The notes beneath the pieces are model-generated. The model saw nothing but the letters and a program-made list of their open reading frames with translations, was not told where the DNA came from and searched no databases. A stretch of DNA of 64,000 nucleotides from Cytophagaceae bacterium. Lineage in GTDB: Bacteria > Bacteroidota > Bacteroidia > Cytophagales > UBA9547. Positions 57,462-64,000 of the stretch are shown here, in pieces; the first letter of the stretch is position 1; each line of letters opens with the position of its first letter. Both the position numbers and the translations under genes were made by a program. Location: positions 17,975 through 81,974 of the forward strand of contig JAIYAU010000020.1 in the NCBI GenBank assembly GCA_027488865.1, in the 5' to 3' direction.

Positions 57462-57541
57462 TTAATTTCGACTAGAATTAAATCTTAATCTTAATTTACA
57501 CGTAGAGACTACAAACTTTTGTCCTTACAATTTTTAACTAC

Positions 57542-58726
57542 ATGCCTTCAATTTGTCTTTATTTTCAGGTCCATCAACCTTACAGACTTAAAGAGTTTTC
57601 GTTTTTTGACCTAGGAAATAATATTTCTTATGAAAATGATGTACTTAATAAAGAAGTATTAAATAAAGTAGCTGATAAATGTTATTTACCGGCTAATGAA
57701 TTAATTTTTGATTTAATTGAACTTCATAAAGGACAATTTAAAGTGAGTTTTTCTCTTACGGGGTTGGTAATAGAACAACTAGAGCGATGGAGGCCAGATG
57801 TAATTAATTCGTTTAAAAAACTTGCACAAACTGGCCAAGTTGAGTTTTTGTCTGAAACTTATTACCATAGTCTAGCTGCTGTATATGATATGGTAGAATT
57901 TGACTTACAGGTACAAAAACATAAAAACAAAATATTTGAATTGTTTGGCCTTACACCTATTTCATTTAGAAACACAGAGCTTATCTTTAATAATAAACTT
58001 GGGCAATGGCTCGCAAACCAAGAATATAAGACTGTGCTTTGTGAAGGTGTAGATAGAATTTTAAATGTGCGAAAGCCTGACCAAGTTTTTAAATCAGCTG
58101 TGGCTGATATTAATATATTAGCCAGAAACTACAAGCTTACAGATGATATTGCTTTTCGATTTTCAAATCAATATTGGTCAGAATGGCCAATAACAGCAAA
58201 CAAATATGCGCAATGGTTAAAAAATATTGAAACAGAAGTGCAGGTAATTAATCTTTTTATGGATTATGAAACCCTGGGCGAACACCAATGGGCAGACAGT
58301 GGGATTTTTACTTTTTTCAAGGAATTTCCTAAAGAAATTTTGACCAACACCTCCTACCAGTTTAATACAGTATCTGAAGCGTCAAATTTAAGTACAGCTA
58401 TTGAAACCTTGGATGTACCAGCGTTTATATCTTGGGCTGATACAGAACGAGATTTATCAGCTTGGGTGCAAAACAGTATGCAACAGGAAGCCATTGAAAA
58501 GATATACAAAATTGGCACAATTGTAAAGGCAATTGGAAATGAACATCAATTAGAAACTTGGCGTAGGCTGCAAACCTCAGATCACTTATATTATATGAGT
58601 ACAAAACATTTGAACGACGGAGCGGTACATTCCTATTTTAGTCCCTATAAATCGCCTTATGATGCTTATTTATTTTTTATGAACATTTTGGCAGATTTTG
58701 AAATGACCCTCAAGAGAGGCAACTAG
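57542..58726 (+). CDS. Glycoside hydrolase family 57 (alpha-amylase/glucanotransferase type)
   Basis: 394 residues, cytoplasmic. The N-terminus SICLYFQVHQPYRLKEF has the GH57 His-Gln-Pro motif. The nucleophile is probably Glu146 in FRNTELIF, and the acid/base is probably Asp241 in FMDYETLGEHQ. It likely acts on intracellular alpha-glucans such as glycogen. In relatives it often neighbours glycogen synthase genes, which are absent here. It ends before a strong bidirectional terminator. Confidence 0.88.
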   Translation: MPSICLYFQVHQPYRLKEFSFFDLGNNISYENDVLNKEVLNKVADKCYLPANELIFDLIELHKGQFKVSFSLTGLVIEQLERWRPDVINSFKKLAQTGQVEFLSETYYHSLAAVYDMVEFDLQVQKHKNKIFELFGLTPISFRNTELIFNNKLGQWLANQEYKTVLCEGVDRILNVRKPDQVFKSAVADINILARNYKLTDDIAFRFSNQYWSEWPITANKYAQWLKNIETEVQVINLFMDYETLGEHQWADSGIFTFFKEFPKEILTNTSYQFNTVSEASNLSTAIETLDVPAFISWADTERDLSAWVQNSMQQEAIEKIYKIGTIVKAIGNEHQLETWRRLQTSDHLYYMSTKHLNDGAVHSYFSPYKSPYDAYLFFMNILADFEMTLKRGN

Positions 58727-58814
58727 AAAGCAGTAGCAAACTGCTTGTAGTTAATAGAATAATTGATAATTTTATTACTAATAAGTTAATTCGTAAATAA
58801 AAACCTCCTAAAAT

Positions 58815-58857
58815 AAAAAGCGAACAACATTCATTTAAGAATATTTGTTCGCTTTTT
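58815..58857. terminator. Bidirectional terminator between GH57 gene and tRNA-Leu
   Basis: Perfect 13-bp stem AAAAAGCGAACAA/TTGTTCGCTTTTT (58815-58827 with 58845-58857), with an inner ATTC/GAAT pairing in the loop. A-run and T-run flank it, so it can serve both the GH57 gene and the tRNA. Confidence 0.88.
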
Positions 58858-58858
58858 G

Positions 58859-58940
58859 TACCCAGAGTCGGGATCGAACCGACACTCCTCACGGAACACG
58901 ATTTTGAGTCGTGCGCGTCTACCAGTTCCGCCATCTAGGC
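58859..58940 (-). tRNA. tRNA-Leu (anticodon CAA)
   Basis: 82 bases, class II with a long variable arm. The anticodon arm is CACGA-CTCAAAA-TCGTG, giving anticodon CAA for codon UUG. The T arm (GTCGG-TTCGATC-CCGAC) and D arm (GGCGGAACTGGTAGACGC) are normal. The acceptor stem GCCTAGA/TCTGGGT contains G1-U72 and U4-G69 wobble pairs. The discriminator is A, and CCA is not encoded. Confidence 0.97.
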
Positions 58941-58972
58941 AATAATTCAATTGACCTAATGTTTTGGGAGTG

Positions 58973-59001
58973 CAAAAGTAAGTAATTTATTTAAAAATCA
59001 A
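58973..59001 (-). promoter_or_regulatory. Promoter of tRNA-Leu
   Basis: On the minus strand: TTG (59001-58999), 18 bases, TACTTTTG (58980-58973), a full TAnnTTTG match. The tRNA begins 32 bases downstream. Confidence 0.65.
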
Positions 59002-59163
59002 AAGACGATTTTAATAATTTAAATAAATGAGTAAATAATTTGATGATTGTTTGTGATAATAAAAGTTGTAAATAAGCCTCCTAATAAATAAGTAACTCGA
59101 CAAATACAGTTACTTATTTCGTTCGATATGCCACAGACCCAAGAGGAAGCGACGAAACCCAGG

Positions 59164-59910
59164 TTAGCCGTTCGTTGTTTTTTCGTTCGCTTGTATGTCC
59201 CCTTGTTGTTTTAAAAGTTGTCTAATCGATGCCAAGTGTCCAAGCAGTACAATTGGTACTATAAATGTCGGCAACCAACTGAAAGGAAAATATAAAATCG
59301 CAATGTTCGGTTGGTCAAATGCAAATTTTTGAATTGGCGATGGTGCTGAAAGTAAATCATTTAAAACAATATTTATCAAAAGTCCTAAACACACAAAGTT
59401 CCAGATCAAAATTTTTGGTCGGCTTAATTTATGTTTTGTCAAACCAAAATAGGCAACAAAAGGTGCTGTAATTCCAGCAATTATGTCAAAGTTTCGACCC
59501 TCGAAAGTCATCAATTCGGGGATTAGCTTGTTCAAGAACAGCCAAAACAAAACTATCTCAACAGGTATTCTCACAATGTTCAAATAAGTCAAGTTTTTGA
59601 GCGGCAAACTGTCCATAAATTGTCTGCCTTTCGATGTCAGAAATAACAGCATGATTGTCAGAATTATCGGCAAAATTCCCAATAAGACTATTTTTGGTGG
59701 AAATGAATTTGTGTCAGCGTTGTAAATGTTTTTCAATGTTAGAACTGCTTGAATGGTCAACCAAATTGTCAAACCGATAAAAATTGGTGCTGCTTTTTTC
59801 CGTGTCGGTTCAGAATTTGAGTTTCTAACTGTCCAAATAAAAAGTAATAAAGTCGCAACAGTTGTCAGTCCAAAAGTCAGTGTTATATATGATGGCAAAT
59901 TATCTATCAT
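59164..59910 (-). CDS. Hypothetical seven-helix membrane protein
   Basis: 248 residues with about seven hydrophobic helices (YITLTFGLTTVATLLLFIW, IVLLGILPIILTIMLLF, and others) and a polar tail ending QQGDIQANEKTTNG. No family recognised. It lies alone between tRNA-Leu and the TonB receptor. Its bases seem richer in CG dinucleotides (TCG, CGG codons) than neighbouring genes. With gene-poor flanks and a nearby tRNA, acquisition by transfer is possible but unproven. Confidence 0.55.
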   Translation of the reverse strand: MIDNLPSYITLTFGLTTVATLLLFIWTVRNSNSEPTRKKAAPIFIGLTIWLTIQAVLTLKNIYNADTNSFPPKIVLLGILPIILTIMLLFLTSKGRQFMDSLPLKNLTYLNIVRIPVEIVLFWLFLNKLIPELMTFEGRNFDIIAGITAPFVAYFGLTKHKLSRPKILIWNFVCLGLLINIVLNDLLSAPSPIQKFAFDQPNIAILYFPFSWLPTFIVPIVLLGHLASIRQLLKQQGDIQANEKTTNG

Positions 59911-60013
59911 TCTTCTGTTGGTTTTATGTTTACGATTTCGGTCTTACAATGATGGCTAAGTATAGTGTTTACGCAGTATCGAAATATACGACATAAACGA
60001 AACTATTCAAATA

Positions 60014-60120
60014 CAAAAATCCCACCCATCCTAAACAAAAAAACCATTGGAATTGCTGTTAGTGACGCCCCATTAAGTTCAATAAAACTGTAAGGTGACT
60101 TTTGGACTAAACACCAACCT
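60014..60120 (+). repeat. Diverged ~100-bp repeat, copy A (upstream of TonB receptor)
   Basis: Aligns directly, with small gaps, to 62694-62794. Shared blocks include CAAAAATC[CT]CACCCAT, GCTGTTAGTGAC versus ACTGTTGGTGAC, TTCAATAAAA, GGACTAA versus GGGCTAA, and CCAACC. It lies within a 536-base gene-free region (59911-60446). Neither copy holds a convincing gene. Confidence 0.55.
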
Positions 60121-60446
60121 TGGAGGGAAGTTGATATTCTGCGGTTAAAAAATTTTAAGTTGAAGGCTATGGTGTTCCAAAGACCGAGGAAGTAGACCTA
60201 TGTTATCATAATGTCATCAAATGAAGCAAACGAAATGGCATTGATAAATATATCTTTTCTAAACAGGTTATATAAATCACATATTCAATTTCTTAAATAA
60301 GTATTATTATTAAGGAAATACGTGTCTGAATTATGTTTTTGTTAAGAGATTAAACGTTATTCTATTTTTTGTTAACTTTCTATCCGATTAGAATTGATTT
60401 TAGCATTACTATAGTTTATCTCATTAATTGACTAAATAAAAAGAAA
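60121..60446. other. Gene-free leader region of the TonB receptor
   Basis: 326 bases. No reading frame, tRNA or riboswitch-like structure was recognised. In particular, no cobalamin-box pattern was seen, although TonB receptors are often under such control. Confidence 0.4.
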
Positions 60447-62651
60447 ATGTCTGATAAATTTAAAATCATCATTAATGTTTTTATCCTTATCTCGACCTGT
60501 TTAGTTTCAACAGCTCAACAAGTTACAAGCTTGGACTCTATGGAGAACATCATGTTTTTTGACATGTCTATTGAGGACATAATGAACATGAAAGTAACAA
60601 CTGCCTCTAAAAAAGAAGAAAAACTTACCGATGCCCCAGCTATAATTTCTGTAATTACTCAAAATGATATAGCCAACTATGGTGCAAACAATTTATTTGA
60701 TGTAATTGATCGCCTTACAGGAACCTATACCTTAGGCAGTGCTCTGCTTCCAGACAATATGGTCTCTTTTCGTGGAGATGCCACAGTACATTACAATAAC
60801 CACATATTATATCTAATCAACGGAAGGCCGTTAAGGGATAATTTTGGAGGAGGGATCCGGATGGCACTCAATCTTCTATACCCACTAGACAGGATAACAA
60901 AAATAGAACAAGTTAGAGGCCCCGGTTCGGTGCTGTATGGCACTGGCGCTTACACTGGAGTTATTAATATAATCACCAAAGATGCTGATAAACAAAACCT
61001 AAACGTAATCATTCAATCAGGTTCGTTTGGCCGCGTTCAAGGCAATATTTCTGGAGGTTGTCACTTTGGAAAGGTTGAAATTGCAGGAAGTATCAACTTG
61101 CTTAAAGAAAACGGTTGGGATTTTAAGGCGACAGATGGTGGCGCTTTTGGCCCTAAAGAAACACGCACTATCAAAATGTTACAAGAAGGCTATTCGGCTG
61201 ATCTTAGTATTAAATACAAGGGATTCAGTTTAAGTTCCTACTATGGAAACAGTAAACAAAGAGCCATGTATTTCCCATTAGCATGGTCTTATTTTGGTAA
61301 AATCAATTCTAACGGTGACACTTTACCTTCGAAACCTAAAGATTATAATCTTTTACACAAATACTTGTTTATAGATTTTGGCTACCAAAAAGACCTTACA
61401 CCATGGTGGAAAATAACTATTAATGAAACAGTTAATTCTCAAAAGGTAATAGAAGCCGCTGAAGGGGCAACTGATAATATCGCAGTGGTGCGATCACTTG
61501 ATATGTTAAGCGAAATTACAAATTTTATAAAAATAAGAAAGAATGCTTCCTTGACTATTGGAGGTCTGGTTAATCTTATTTCTGGTAATCAAACCTTTCC
61601 AGTAAGTGCTAGACAAACACCTACCGTTCAAAATCCATATGAGGCAGTTGGTTTTGGTTCTTATTATATATATAATGACAAGTATGGCAAAAATCCTAAT
61701 CCTCCTTACATCGTACCAAAATATAATGAAGAGCAATATGCTGGTTATACCCAAATTGACTATAAACCAAAAAGCTATATAAAACTTACCGTCGGCGGTC
61801 AAGTAAATAAAGTTAAAAACGTAAAATTAGATTTTGTACCTAGATTAGGAGCAATTATTAATCTAAACAAAAATTTTGGAACAAAAATATTATATGCTAG
61901 TGCCTTTAGAGTTGGCGCATCTACAGAAAGATTGATAAAAGTTGGTTTTGTATTTGGTAATGAACAACTTAAACCAGAAAAAATAAATACCTTCGAAACA
62001 CAATTTTTTTACAATAGTACCAGTAACCTTATTAACGCTTCTATTACTTATTTCTACAACTATCAATCAAGTTTAATAAGAAGATCGGGGCAAGCGGCGA
62101 TAGCTAATAAAATTCCGGCAGGTGAATATTATATTAACTCAGGTTCGTCTAACACACAAGGGTTAGAAATAGAAACCACGGTAAATATAAATGATCGTTT
62201 AAGTATTATAGGTTCAGGAACGGCCTTTTCATCTAATCTTCAATTTTCAAAACCTGGAACAGATACCACATATTCCGTAAACAATTATTGGGCACTGCCA
62301 ATGACAATGATAAAACTGGGAGTACACTATTCTACCTCATTTGGTTTGAGTGTCGGGTTATTTAACTCGTATTTTAGTGGTTCTAAGAGAAAAAATGAAA
62401 CTGGCACTAAAACATTAGAAGAAACCAATCCGCCCATTAATTCTGTAAATTTACTTTCTGCAAATTTACGATTATCGGTAGGTAAACTATTGAAGTACGA
62501 TCCATTAAGACTGTTAAGTATTGGATTATATGGAGAAAACCTATTAAATCACAAAGTAAACGCTCCAGATCCTCAGTTTGGGGTAAATACAATTCCTTCA
62601 AGATCAGGAATAGGCATTTACTGTAATATTTCCTATTCTGTAAGGCTTTAA
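60447..62651 (+). CDS. TonB-dependent outer-membrane receptor
   Basis: 734 residues, signal peptide ending near CLVSTAQQ. The segment EDIMNMKVTTASKKEEKLTDAP (residues about 44-65; TonB-box-like region) leads into the plug (about 60-170: ISVITQNDIANYGANNLFDVI, then IEQVRGPGSVLYGTGAYTGVINIIT in parts). The 22-strand barrel runs to SYSVRL. There is no carboxypeptidase-like N-terminal domain and no SusD gene, so it is of the siderophore/vitamin type and not a glycan SusC. The substrate is unknown, and no transport or biosynthetic genes are adjacent. Confidence 0.9.
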   Translation: MSDKFKIIINVFILISTCLVSTAQQVTSLDSMENIMFFDMSIEDIMNMKVTTASKKEEKLTDAPAIISVITQNDIANYGANNLFDVIDRLTGTYTLGSALLPDNMVSFRGDATVHYNNHILYLINGRPLRDNFGGGIRMALNLLYPLDRITKIEQVRGPGSVLYGTGAYTGVINIITKDADKQNLNVIIQSGSFGRVQGNISGGCHFGKVEIAGSINLLKENGWDFKATDGGAFGPKETRTIKMLQEGYSADLSIKYKGFSLSSYYGNSKQRAMYFPLAWSYFGKINSNGDTLPSKPKDYNLLHKYLFIDFGYQKDLTPWWKITINETVNSQKVIEAAEGATDNIAVVRSLDMLSEITNFIKIRKNASLTIGGLVNLISGNQTFPVSARQTPTVQNPYEAVGFGSYYIYNDKYGKNPNPPYIVPKYNEEQYAGYTQIDYKPKSYIKLTVGGQVNKVKNVKLDFVPRLGAIINLNKNFGTKILYASAFRVGASTERLIKVGFVFGNEQLKPEKINTFETQFFYNSTSNLINASITYFYNYQSSLIRRSGQAAIANKIPAGEYYINSGSSNTQGLEIETTVNINDRLSIIGSGTAFSSNLQFSKPGTDTTYSVNNYWALPMTMIKLGVHYSTSFGLSVGLFNSYFSGSKRKNETGTKTLEETNPPINSVNLLSANLRLSVGKLLKYDPLRLLSIGLYGENLLNHKVNAPDPQFGVNTIPSRSGIGIYCNISYSVRL

Positions 62652-62693
62652 CTTAAAATTATGTCTACTCCTTGGCCTGTAGCACATAGGAAA

Positions 62694-62794
62694 CAAAAAT
62701 CTCACCCATTTCAACAAACACCCAAAGAAATTACTGTTGGTGACTCTCATGTAATTCAATAAAAAGCGTAAAGCGACTAATGGGCTAACCAACC
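62694..62794 (+). repeat. Diverged ~100-bp repeat, copy B (downstream of TonB receptor)
   Basis: Direct-orientation partner of 60014-60120; the two copies bracket the receptor gene. A 65-codon frame on the minus strand crosses it but has no coding features. Confidence 0.55.
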
Positions 62795-62990
62795 GCGGCA
62801 AAAAAAGCTTTTAATCTTCATGAGAATCACTTTAATCACAAAAATCACAGTTCAGACACCCAATATTACCCAACCCCAGCCACAAATCCAACCTTTTATC
62901 CCTTTTATTTTACCACCTAACCTTTCAAAAGATACGGTTGCAAATTAGACTTCATTATGTGAGTTTATATTTTTGTTAATAAATTTGGAA
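62795..62990. other. C-rich gene-free stretch
   Basis: On the plus strand 62840-62945 is strikingly poor in G and rich in C (runs such as ACCCAACCCCAGCC), unlike the rest of the window. No gene or structure was identified. Confidence 0.4.
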
Positions 62991-63066
62991 ATATCAACGC
63001 ATCAAATAAAAAAAATTTCATCAACGTATCAAACGAATAATATTTCATCAACGCATCAAACATTTA
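62991..63066 (+). repeat. Three copies of a 27-bp tandem repeat
   Basis: The core TCAACGCATCAAA starts at 62994, 63021 (one base changed, GTATC) and 63048, exactly 27 bases apart. Copies 2 and 3 are also preceded by ATTTCA. The intervening bases are AT-rich and similar, so this is a tandem repeat and not a CRISPR-type array. Confidence 0.7.
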
Positions 63067-63119
63067 ATCTGTTATAACTTATTTTAGAACAAGACAGTTG
63101 GCCATTGTTAGGGTTTACT

Positions 63120-63152
63120 AACTTCCCGAAAGTTTTTAACTTTCGGGAAGTT
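63120..63152. repeat. Perfect 15-bp palindrome with 3-base loop
   Basis: Arms AACTTCCCGAAAGTT (63120-63134) and AACTTTCGGGAAGTT (63138-63152) flank TTT. It is 41 bases before the small gene at 63193. It could be a terminator, but the T tract after it is short (TTTT then AATACG), so a protein-binding or mobile-element origin is also possible. Confidence 0.7.
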
Positions 63153-63192
63153 TTAATACGGTAACTTACTGGTACTTTTAAATAATTTGTTC

Positions 63193-63600
63193 ATGAAGAT
63201 TAGCAAAAAAATGGGTAATTTAATATTTATCGGGTTTGTGGTAATAATTTTTTTGTTCTTTAGATTTTGTGTGGTACCTAATCCCAAGTTTGATATAGAA
63301 AAAATTAATAAATCATTTCAAGGAAGGTTTATAAAAACATATTTTTTAAAATCTAATCACTACGTTTTTCAAATTGGTAAAGATCAATACGATACTGGAT
63401 TTCTTGCATTCCCGCTAATAGATGTTATACAAGTAGGAGACAGCATAGTTAAATTTCCTAACGATAATAAATGTAAGCTTTATAGAAATAATCAACAAAT
63501 TTATGAAGGTGCATTTATATTTGTTGCAGAGGTTGTACGAGAAAATTATACTTGGCCAGAGAAATGGAGAAACAAACCAAGAGAATGGTATGGAGAATAA
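63193..63600 (+). CDS. Small membrane-anchored hypothetical protein
   Basis: 135 residues from the ATG at 63193; a TTG two codons earlier is also in frame. There is one N-terminal helix (LIFIGFVVIIFLFFRFCVV) with the rest outside the cytoplasm. The body has short strands (HYVFQIGKDQYDTGFLA, DVIQVGDSIVKFPNDNKCKLYRN in parts) and a Trp-rich end (YTWPEKWRNKPREWYGE). The IQVGDSIVK turn resembles small beta-barrel domains. Family not recognised. It lies in the repeat-rich right end. Confidence 0.55.
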   Translation: MKISKKMGNLIFIGFVVIIFLFFRFCVVPNPKFDIEKINKSFQGRFIKTYFLKSNHYVFQIGKDQYDTGFLAFPLIDVIQVGDSIVKFPNDNKCKLYRNNQQIYEGAFIFVAEVVRENYTWPEKWRNKPREWYGE

Positions 63601-64000
63601 ACCAATTTTACGATAAATTTAAAGCCTATAATTGATAGTAGATAATTGAGAATTGTGATTGGATAATTGTGAATTGTAAACAGGGTTTGGTGGTTATTCC
63701 CAAAATTAGCCTATATACTTTCTTTCTATATCCTACGGTGTAGGTTTCTACTTCCTTTCTACTTCCTTTCTACTAGGTCTCTATAAAGTCTATAAATGAG
63801 AATGGATAATTGTGAATTGTGAATTGTCAATTGTCAATTATAAACGGTAAATTGATAATTGAAAATAATTCAATCTTCAGGGGACTTTTTTTTTCAGTGG
63901 GCAAATGGATTGCACTCTGAGGGCTTATGTTTGCAAAAGAAATCCAATCATCCTTGAGGGGAAAGGATTGCGAAAACGTAAAAATTAAGATTTAAACCAA
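63601..64000. repeat. Repeat-rich gene-free end of window
   Basis: Copies of GGATAATTGTGAATTGT occur at 63661-63677 and at 63804-63820, surrounded by shorter AATTGTGAATTGT/AATTGTCAATTGT variants (63641-63680 and 63801-63870). Between them the 11-base unit CTTTCTACTTC recurs near 63748-63775. The last 110 bases hold no frame I can support. Confidence 0.55.

Noticed and set aside
58710..58934. A 74-codon minus-strand frame crossing the tRNA-Leu region
   Set aside because: Most of its N-terminal sequence is the tRNA read as protein; the rest is the terminator.
60121..60446. Cobalamin or other riboswitch before the TonB receptor
   Set aside because: No conserved box or extended paired leader could be recognised by eye.
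62604..62801. A 65-codon minus-strand frame in repeat copy B
   Set aside because: It overlaps the end of the TonB receptor gene and a non-coding repeat; no matching intact frame in copy A.
62991..63066. Possible CRISPR array
   Set aside because: Only three short repeats with a 27-base total period, similar sequence between them, no cas genes.

Overview
The window is about 64 kb of low-GC chromosome (roughly one third G+C by eye) from a member of the Bacteroidota. The evidence is a type IX secretion C-terminal sorting domain, OmpA/PD40/TPR envelope proteins, a TonB-dependent receptor, DUF4296 and DUF5723 family proteins, and promoters of the Bacteroidota form TTG-N18..23-TAnnTTTG in front of several genes (rpsF, argH, tRNA-Leu, a DEAD-box helicase, probably rimP). 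The class cannot be fixed from this window. No prophage, insertion sequence, CRISPR array, rRNA operon or recognisable defence system was seen.

Layout. 1-8.5 kb: start of an SPFH-like gene running off the left edge, a membrane GAF sensor that ends after its HisKA-like helices, two secreted proteins in tandem, and lepA with an OsmC-family gene. 8.8-12.7 kb: a YwqG-like protein, then amino-acid permease / exported Fe-Mn superoxide dismutase / small secreted protein as one tight unit. 13-16.5 kb: tig, clpP, clpX, with a terminator-like hairpin between clpP and clpX. 16.7-24.1 kb: a DUF4296 lipoprotein with a TPR/PBP1 protein, hemL, a DUF1571 protein carrying an inserted LysM, DUF1801, a DEAD-box helicase and a PAS histidine kinase. 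24.4-32.1 kb: tex, argH, an orphan DUF58 gene, a hypothetical gene, and an MFS-FecCD transporter pair. 32.2-37.3 kb: the rimP-nusA-infB operon. 37.4-40.4 kb: glutaminase, a KdnB-like dehydrogenase and serine acetyltransferase. 40.5-50.5 kb: an envelope region with a three-gene set (lipoprotein, DUF5723 outer-membrane protein, PD40/three beta-repeat/OmpA protein), a Kv-like potassium channel, the N-terminal half of transketolase, and a large TPR/PD40 protein with two OmpA-type domains. 50.6-51.7 kb: rpsF-rpsR-rplI. 51.8-58.7 kb: GH20 hexosaminidase, rnhA, 3-hydroxyanthranilate dioxygenase with a TerB-like gene, GNAT, alpha/beta hydrolase, GH57 enzyme. 58.8-64 kb: tRNA-Leu(CAA), then a gene-poor accessory-looking stretch with a 7-TM protein, a TonB-dependent receptor between two diverged copies of a ~100-bp repeat, a 27-bp tandem repeat, a perfect 15-bp palindrome and AATTGTGAATTGT-type repeats.

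Most of the window is housekeeping (translation, proteolysis, RNA metabolism, heme and arginine synthesis). The parts least explained by known biology are the lipoprotein-DUF5723-OmpA set at 40.5-45.7 kb, the recurrent placement of terminator-like hairpins directly in front of start codons (clpX, glsA, rimP), and the repeat-rich right end around the TonB receptor. I did not find a clear novel defence or mobile system.
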